Shown here: piece after piece, positions 33,699 to 37,444 of the stretch
How the letters are laid out: each line of letters starts with the position of its first letter
Position numbering within the stretch: the stretch's first letter is position 1
DNA from: Ruminococcus sp.
GTDB taxonomy: Bacteria; Bacillota; Clostridia; Oscillospirales; Ruminococcaceae
Direction of reading: 5' to 3'
Assembly (NCBI GenBank): GCA_017450925.1
Contig: JAFSSS010000059.1
Coordinates: 1 to 37,444 of the forward strand
DNA: 37,444 nucleotides
Position numbers and translations under genes: made by a program
Notes under the pieces: generated by a model
What the model was told of the DNA's origin: nothing
What the model saw: only the letters and a program-made list of their open reading frames with translations
Database searches by the model: none

Positions 33699-33754
33699 CA
33701 AAAAAAGACAAAACAAGCAACACCGCCCACAATGTGAGCGCACAGAAGTGTTAC
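33699..33754 (-). terminator. Attenuator-like hairpin in the kptA-rtcB leader
   Basis: On the minus strand GTAACAC pairs with GTGTTGC and, inside it, GCTCAC with GTGGGC around ATT. TTGTTTTGTC and seven T follow. It lies between the promoter and the kptA ribosome binding site, so unregulated termination would block the operon. Control by antitermination or attenuation is inferred. Confidence 0.6.
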
Positions 33755-33792
33755 CCATTTTGTCCCATAGCTTGCCGAACTTGGTTTGGTAT

Positions 33793-33821
33793 ATTATAGC
33801 ATCTGTTTTCTGTTTTGTCAA
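33793..33821 (-). promoter_or_regulatory. Promoter of kptA-rtcB
   Basis: On the minus strand TTGACA (33816-33821), 17 bases, TATAAT (33793-33798), with ATGC before the -10. The start point would be near 33786, leaving a leader of about 105 bases. Confidence 0.9.
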
Positions 33822-33896
33822 GAGAGAAATTATAATTCTTCCTGCAGCCGGAGCAAAACGCTCTCCCGCCGCATAGGATAAGCCGGAGGGATGACC

Positions 33897-34379
33897 ATGA
33901 CAGAATATAAGCTGAACATACCTGCCGAGACTGCCTATGCACGGCGGTGGGCGTTTTCGTTCAACCCGCGCTATTATAGCTTCGAGCATCTCGGCGGCGA
34001 CTGCACCAATTTTGTTTCGCAGTGCATCTTTGCCGGCGGAGCGGTGATGAACTACACACGCGACACCGGCTGGTACTACCGCTCGCTCCGCGACCGCGCC
34101 GCCGCATGGACAGGGGTGGAGTTCTTCTGCCGGTTCATCATTAACAACAAAAGCGTCGGCCCCTTCGGACACCTCGTACCCCTTGAAGATGCCTCCACTG
34201 GGGATGTCATCCAGCTTGGGGACAGCATCGGCTACTATCACAGCCTGCTGGTCATTGACCTGCGGGAGGGGGTGCCGTATGTGGCAGCCCACACCTATCC
34301 CGCCTATGACCGCCCCCTGACAAGCTACACCTTTGAAAGGCTGCGCTGCATTAGGATAGACGGCGCAAGGCGCTGGTGA
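33897..34379 (+). CDS. Amidase-domain (Amidase_6 type) protein
   Basis: This 160-residue protein matches the Amidase_6 family: an N-terminal helix region YARRWAFSFNPRYYSFEHLGGDCTNFVSQC holds the probable catalytic Cys. GWYYR, VIQLGDSIGYYHSLLVID (candidate His) and AAHTYPAYDRPL follow. The family has a papain/CHAP-like fold and is often taken to cut peptide or amide bonds, possibly in the cell wall. There is no signal peptide, so the protein would act inside or be released otherwise. An ATG at 33891 directly abuts GGAGGG; the ATG at 33897 has proper spacing and is preferred. It is divergent from kptA-rtcB; a TATAAT at 33831-33836 may be its -10. Confidence 0.85.
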   Translation: MTEYKLNIPAETAYARRWAFSFNPRYYSFEHLGGDCTNFVSQCIFAGGAVMNYTRDTGWYYRSLRDRAAAWTGVEFFCRFIINNKSVGPFGHLVPLEDASTGDVIQLGDSIGYYHSLLVIDLREGVPYVAAHTYPAYDRPLTSYTFERLRCIRIDGARRW

Positions 34380-34419
34380 TCAGCCGTTACAGTCACAGAA
34401 CATTCTGTCAAGCAGCTCG

Positions 34420-35019
34420 TCAAGGCCGCGCTTGTCGCCCATTGCCGCCTTCCAAAGCCGCAAGGTCAGCCCGCTCGTAACGGTTGTGACCCATAAGGCT
34501 CTTTTTGTATTTCCAGCATTTTATTGCATCGTCAAGACTCCGGCCCCGATTGTCCTCAAAGAAATCGCGGATATAGGTGTTGTATTCAAACTGCCTGTCG
34601 ATGACCGTTCTGCTCTTTTTCTTCTCCTCGCTTATTCGCCGATAGGCCTCTGCAGCTTCGGCATATGTCCTGCCCGGATTGGCCTTGAGCCATTTCTGAA
34701 AGGCCACATTGAACGAGAACGATCTTCCTATCCGCTCCTTGAAAAACGCCCTGTGCTTCTCCGTGCATACTATGTTTTCCTCGATCAGCGTATCCTCGGT
34801 TATCTCCCCGACGTCAGCGGCTTTTCGGCGTTTGCCGGAAGGCTTCTGCACCCTGCCCGTTTCAAGGAAAAAGGCTATCCTGTCGGTAAGCTCCTGCTTC
34901 GAGCCCGAGGACGGCAGGCCGTTCTCGCGGCAAAACTCTGCAAGCTCGTCCTTCAGATAGTAATAGCTGCGGAAGACCGCGGCATCGGTATCGGGCAATA
35001 GCTTTGGCCTGTTGTTCAT
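34420..35019 (-). CDS. SAP-domain / DUF6434 protein
   Basis: This 199-residue protein has an N-terminal SAP-like helix-extended loop-helix motif (YLKDELAEFCRENGLPSSGSKQELTDRIAFFLETG, about 22-56). A basic linker (KPSGKRRKA) and a DUF6434-type domain follow (ITEDTLIEENI ... FFKERIGRSFSFNVAFQKWLKANPGRTYAEAAEAYRRI, about 73-130). A conserved-looking tail contains IRDFFEDNRGRSLDDAIKCWKYKKSL. SAP motifs bind DNA or RNA, so a nucleic-acid role is plausible but unproven. GGAGGTG lies 6 bases before the ATG. In the +1 frame another 25 codons run past the stop, so a late frameshift is possible. It converges on the amidase gene. Confidence 0.82.
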   Translation of the reverse strand: MNNRPKLLPDTDAAVFRSYYYLKDELAEFCRENGLPSSGSKQELTDRIAFFLETGRVQKPSGKRRKAADVGEITEDTLIEENIVCTEKHRAFFKERIGRSFSFNVAFQKWLKANPGRTYAEAAEAYRRISEEKKKSRTVIDRQFEYNTYIRDFFEDNRGRSLDDAIKCWKYKKSLMGHNRYERADLAALEGGNGRQARP

Positions 35020-35051
35020 TGCCGCACCTCCATTCGTAGGTTGTTGTAATT

Positions 35052-35080
35052 ATCATACCACATTTAAAGGATATTGTAAA
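35052..35080 (-). promoter_or_regulatory. Promoter of the SAP/DUF6434 gene
   Basis: On the minus strand TTTACA (35075-35080), 17 bases, TATGAT (35052-35057), with TGTGG before the -10. Confidence 0.7.
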
Positions 35081-35090
35081 GCTGTGACAG

Positions 35091-35119
35091 TTGAAATCTA
35101 TAACGGGGTATGGTATAAT
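35091..35119 (+). promoter_or_regulatory. Promoter of the small membrane protein gene
   Basis: TTGAAA (35091-35096), 17 bases, TATAAT (35114-35119), with TATGG before the -10. Confidence 0.85.
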
Positions 35120-35157
35120 ATATCCGATACGGTACAAGGGAGTATGAACAAAACAGC

Positions 35158-35823
35158 ATGAAGATAAGATACCAAAACGAACACCTCCGCAAGCGGGTCA
35201 AGGATGACACACTGCTGTTTCCCGAAACTATGGGCATCACGCTCTTCGGGCTGGCACTGGTCATCATCAGCATTGTCAACACCTGCCTTGATATGTCCTT
35301 CTCCGATGAGGGCTTTTTTCGCATACTTTCGGAAAAGCACCCCTTAAGTCTCGGCTTCGGCATCACGCTTCTTATTATGGGCGGGATATTCATCCGCCTG
35401 ACCCGGAGCCTCAACGTGCTTAAGCACCTCCGCCCCGCCTGCGGCAGCGTGAGCTTCACCCCCGAGGAGATAGACCGCGAGGCAGACCTCCCCGAGTCGG
35501 TATGGTATCCGGGCTATGATATTTACGTTACCCCGAGGCTTATCATCGGCACCAACAGAGGCATGACGGCGGTGGAGCTTGACGACATCCAAAGGGTCAG
35601 AATAAGAGAGAAGCGCCGCACCGAATCCGACCGCACCAAGAGCCGCGTCAGCCTTGTAACGGGAAGAAAGACCTACAGGCAGAAGGAATACACCTCCTGC
35701 ATCATCACCGTTTGGACAAAAAACGGCCGGCGCCTTACGCTCTGCGACAGCCGCAGCCTGTCCGGAGAGGTGATAATGAACATCCTCAAGGAACGCTGCG
35801 GCAGCGAGGTCTTTGAGGATTGA
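35158..35823 (+). CDS. Uncharacterised two-helix membrane protein with PH-like C-terminal domain
   Basis: This 221-residue protein has two membrane helices (about 23-42 and 66-80) separated by a short loop, then a soluble C-terminal domain. Its strand pattern (DIYVTPRLIIGTNRGMTAVELDDIQRV ... SCIITVWTKNGRRLTLCDSR) and final helix resemble bacterial PH-like domains; the family itself is not recognised. The same general layout occurs in the T-box-controlled protein at 5949-6800. The ribosome binding site is poor: AAGGGAG lies 14 bases away, and a five-codon frame (35144-35161, MNKTA) overlaps the start as ATGA, so coupling to that mini-frame may drive initiation. Confidence 0.78.
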   Translation: MKIRYQNEHLRKRVKDDTLLFPETMGITLFGLALVIISIVNTCLDMSFSDEGFFRILSEKHPLSLGFGITLLIMGGIFIRLTRSLNVLKHLRPACGSVSFTPEEIDREADLPESVWYPGYDIYVTPRLIIGTNRGMTAVELDDIQRVRIREKRRTESDRTKSRVSLVTGRKTYRQKEYTSCIITVWTKNGRRLTLCDSRSLSGEVIMNILKERCGSEVFED

Positions 35824-35887
35824 CGAGCCTCAAGCCGCGCAGCTGCGCGGTGTTACGCAAAGTAACAGCCTTGTTCCCCCTGCTCCC

Positions 35888-35917
35888 TTGATCGTTCGGG
35901 ACGACCTGTGCTATACT
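35888..35917 (+). promoter_or_regulatory. Promoter of the XRE regulator gene
   Basis: TTGATC (35888-35893), 18 bases, TATACT (35912-35917), with TGTGC before the -10. A 16-base palindrome CCGCGCAGCTGCGCGG lies upstream, near 35836, together with a GTTAC/GTAAC hairpin. These may end the previous gene's transcript. Confidence 0.65.
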
Positions 35918-35966
35918 GCAGATACAGCAAGGGAGACCTGCTGAATAATAATGGGAGGCATCATTT

Positions 35967-36551
35967 ATGACATTCGGTGAAAAGCTGAAGGAAGCAAGAC
36001 AAAAGGCAGGGCTGTCACAGGAGCAGCTCTCGGAGAAGCTCCACGTTTCAAGGAGCGCCGTTGCAAAATGGGAAACAGGCAAGGGAATGCCCGACATCGA
36101 GAACCTCAAAGCCGCATCGCAGCTGCTGAACGTGTCGATAGACTATCTCCTTGACGAGGGCGAGGCGCTTTCCGCAAACACGATCAAGGAGCGCATTGAT
36201 ATCAATGCCTATGAAAAGGGCGGAAAATGCCGCTCCCGGCAGGACACTGCCGTTCTTGCAAAATTCCCGCAGGCGGTGCAGATATATCCCCTGTTCAGAA
36301 AGAAAAAGCTGACAGGCATAGAAAAGCTGCTGGAATGGACGGTAATGCCCTTTTTCGGTACCTTTGAGCTGACGGAGCAGGTCAACAGCCTAAAGACCGC
36401 CTTCTATCTGGCGGAGACAGAGACAGATCAGTATTTCGTCACCGTAACGGAGGAGTTCATGGAATACAGCAGGCTCGCAGTCAAGACAGAGAAAAAGAAG
36501 CTGGAGATAGGCGATCACATCTACATAAAGGCAGCCTATGGGCTGAAATAA
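35967..36551 (+). CDS. XRE family HTH transcriptional regulator
   Basis: This 194-residue protein has an N-terminal Cro/C1-type HTH (about 7-62): EKLKEARQKAGLSQEQLSEKL, HVSRSAVAKWETGKGMPDIENL, LLNVSIDYLLDEG. The C-terminal part of about 120 residues contains KKKLTGIEKLLEWTVMPFFGTF and a beta-rich end, with no recognised fold; it may sense a ligand or bind another protein. GGGAGG lies 8 bases before the ATG. The GNAT gene starts 19 bases downstream, so the two are probably co-transcribed. Confidence 0.9.
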   Translation: MTFGEKLKEARQKAGLSQEQLSEKLHVSRSAVAKWETGKGMPDIENLKAASQLLNVSIDYLLDEGEALSANTIKERIDINAYEKGGKCRSRQDTAVLAKFPQAVQIYPLFRKKKLTGIEKLLEWTVMPFFGTFELTEQVNSLKTAFYLAETETDQYFVTVTEEFMEYSRLAVKTEKKKLEIGDHIYIKAAYGLK

Positions 36552-36570
36552 AATGTACGGAGGGTGCGGA

Positions 36571-37050
36571 ATGGAATTACTCAAGGCCGGTACGGACGAC
36601 ATAAATGACCTCACGCAGTTGAGGCTTGAATATCTTTTGGAGGACTACGGCGAGGTATCAAACGACAGGCTCGGCCTTATAGCCGACAGTCTGCCCGGGT
36701 ATTTCAGCAGACATTTGAACGCCGACCTCTTTGCCTTCCTGTGCAGGGTGGACGGCACTGCCGCAGGCTGCTGCCTGCTTTACATTTCGGAGAAGCCCGC
36801 CAATCCCACGTTTATAAACGGCAGGACAGGCTCGGTGCTGAACGTATATACAAGGCCGCAGTTCCGCCGCCGGGGCATCGCAGGGAAGCTTATGGGAATG
36901 CTTCTGTCGGAGGCCGGGAGACTGGAGCTTGACTTCGTTGAACTGAAATCCACCGACGTGGGCTATCCCCTTTATAAGTCAGTGGGCTTTGAGGACGCGG
37001 TGTCTAAATATCATAATATGAAATTTATTATCGACAAGAGGAATATGTGA
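36571..37050 (+). CDS. GNAT family N-acetyltransferase
   Basis: This 159-residue protein is a GNAT-fold enzyme. A basic acetyl-CoA-binding motif A (VLNVYTRPQFRRRGIAGKLM) lies near residues 92-111, and the C-terminal strand and helix (LDFVELKSTDVGYPLYKSVGFE) have the usual Y/F pattern. It transfers an acetyl group from acetyl-CoA to an unknown amine. GGAGGG lies 6 bases before the ATG at 36571; the ATG at 36553 lacks a ribosome binding site. A decayed copy of its last 30 or so codons lies 110 bases downstream. Confidence 0.92.
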   Translation: MELLKAGTDDINDLTQLRLEYLLEDYGEVSNDRLGLIADSLPGYFSRHLNADLFAFLCRVDGTAAGCCLLYISEKPANPTFINGRTGSVLNVYTRPQFRRRGIAGKLMGMLLSEAGRLELDFVELKSTDVGYPLYKSVGFEDAVSKYHNMKFIIDKRNM

Positions 37051-37094
37051 AAGGCCGATTTAAGCGCGGCGGCAGAATAACCGTCTGAAAAGAA

Positions 37095-37134
37095 AAGTCC
37101 CGGGAAATGCCTGTGCAGGCAGATCCCGGGACTT
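37095..37134 (+). terminator. Terminator-like hairpin after the GNAT gene
   Basis: An 11-bp stem (AAGTCCCGGGA with its complement) encloses a second stem (TGCCTG/CAGGCA). The T-run behind it is weak (TTGATCGTTATT). Confidence 0.6.
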
Positions 37135-37162
37135 GATCGTTATTCAGCTGCAACAGAGTTTG

Positions 37163-37278
37163 CTGTTCAGAAGGACGAGGGCTGTCCTATTTACAAGTCG
37201 GTGGGCTTTGAGGTACGGTGTCAATGTATCACAATATGAGATCCGTTACCGACAAGAGAAATCAGCGAGAGGCCGATG
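37163..37278 (+). pseudogene. Decayed partial copy of the GNAT gene 3' end
   Basis: CPIYKSVGFE is encoded around 37183-37212. After a frameshift, AVSMYHNMRSVTDKRN follows up to about 37264. This matches YPLYKSVGFEDAVSKYHNMKFIIDKRN at the end of the intact acetyltransferase. The start, the acetyl-CoA motif and the correct frame are missing. It is a relic of a tandem duplication or of a second acetyltransferase gene. Confidence 0.75.
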
Positions 37279-37305
37279 TCAGTTAGGCATCAATAAAGAG
37301 CGTTT

Positions 37306-37444
37306 AAGGCAACACCGCACGACCCCTGTGCATCAGTATGCGCAACCTCAACTGGCGTTGAGGCACAGATTTTCGTCAGATTGCCTAAATTCGACGCAGG
37401 CTTGCGAGCGAAGTGTGCTTCGCTTTGCGCAACGTCAAGGAGAA
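37306..37444. mobile_element. 215-bp MITE-like repeat, copy 2 (inverted, cut by window end)
   Basis: Begins with the terminal repeat AAGGCAACACCGCACGA and is the reverse complement of 23986-24124, with two mismatches over 139 bases and no gaps. TA precedes the AGGC of its end. The rest lies beyond the window. Confidence 0.85.

Noticed and set aside
33681-34292. N-terminal extension of the kptA frame by about 200 codons
   Set aside because: It is antisense to the amidase gene and contains the kptA promoter and leader hairpin. The family starts at the ATG at 33680 with a good ribosome binding site.

Overview
The window looks like a chromosomal segment of a Ruminococcus-like member of the Oscillospiraceae (Clostridia). 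I base this on protein style, the AGGAGG-type ribosome binding sites, the strong TTGACA-17-TATAAT promoters (many with a TGn extension before the -10), a T-box leader, and families common in gut Clostridia (DUF2974, DUF6935, DUF6434/SAP, GntR/YtrA-ABC cassettes). The species is not certain.

Region 1 (1-3650) is the right end of an integrative mobile element. It holds the tail of a RepA-like AAA ATPase, about 0.8 kb of hairpin-rich non-coding DNA, an excisionase-like HTH protein and a tyrosine integrase. The integrase abuts the 3' end of a tRNA-Leu(GAG) gene, the probable attachment site. Region 2 (3650-13120) is ordinary chromosome: a DUF2974 lipase-like protein, a cytidylate-kinase-like protein, then a complete tyrosine-specific T-box. 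A four-helix membrane protein and a 70-codon ORF lie between that T-box and tyrS. A GT39-like glycosyltransferase, an acidic/Ser-rich zinc-ribbon membrane protein, a DUF6935 protein, tyrA and tRNA-Leu(UAA) follow.

Region 3 (13120-20810) holds an AraC regulator, a diacylglycerol-kinase-family protein, an LRAT-domain protein, a 164-bp palindromic repeat, a DUF1349 protein, a STAS/SpoIIE-phosphatase pair and two more zinc-ribbon membrane proteins. It ends in a decayed operon: a truncated small alarmone synthetase followed by a response regulator fused by deletion to the end of a histidine kinase. Region 4 (20810-31900) holds a GntR/ABC/permease operon with a 12-bp inverted-repeat operator, a 215-bp MITE-like repeat, and lacZ. 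A 308-bp nested-palindrome MITE lies between the lacZ coding region and its best promoter candidate. A TetR-ABC-FtsX cassette with duplicated operators follows.

Region 5 (31900-37444) contains a kptA-rtcB RNA-processing operon with an attenuator-like hairpin in its leader, an amidase-domain protein, a SAP/DUF6434 protein, a small membrane protein, an XRE regulator and a GNAT acetyltransferase. It ends with a decayed partial copy of that acetyltransferase and a second, inverted copy of the 215-bp repeat running off the window.

The strongest candidates for something new are the kptA-rtcB operon with its leader, the split Tyr T-box operon, and the lacZ leader MITE. All calls come from reading the sequence; no database search was possible.
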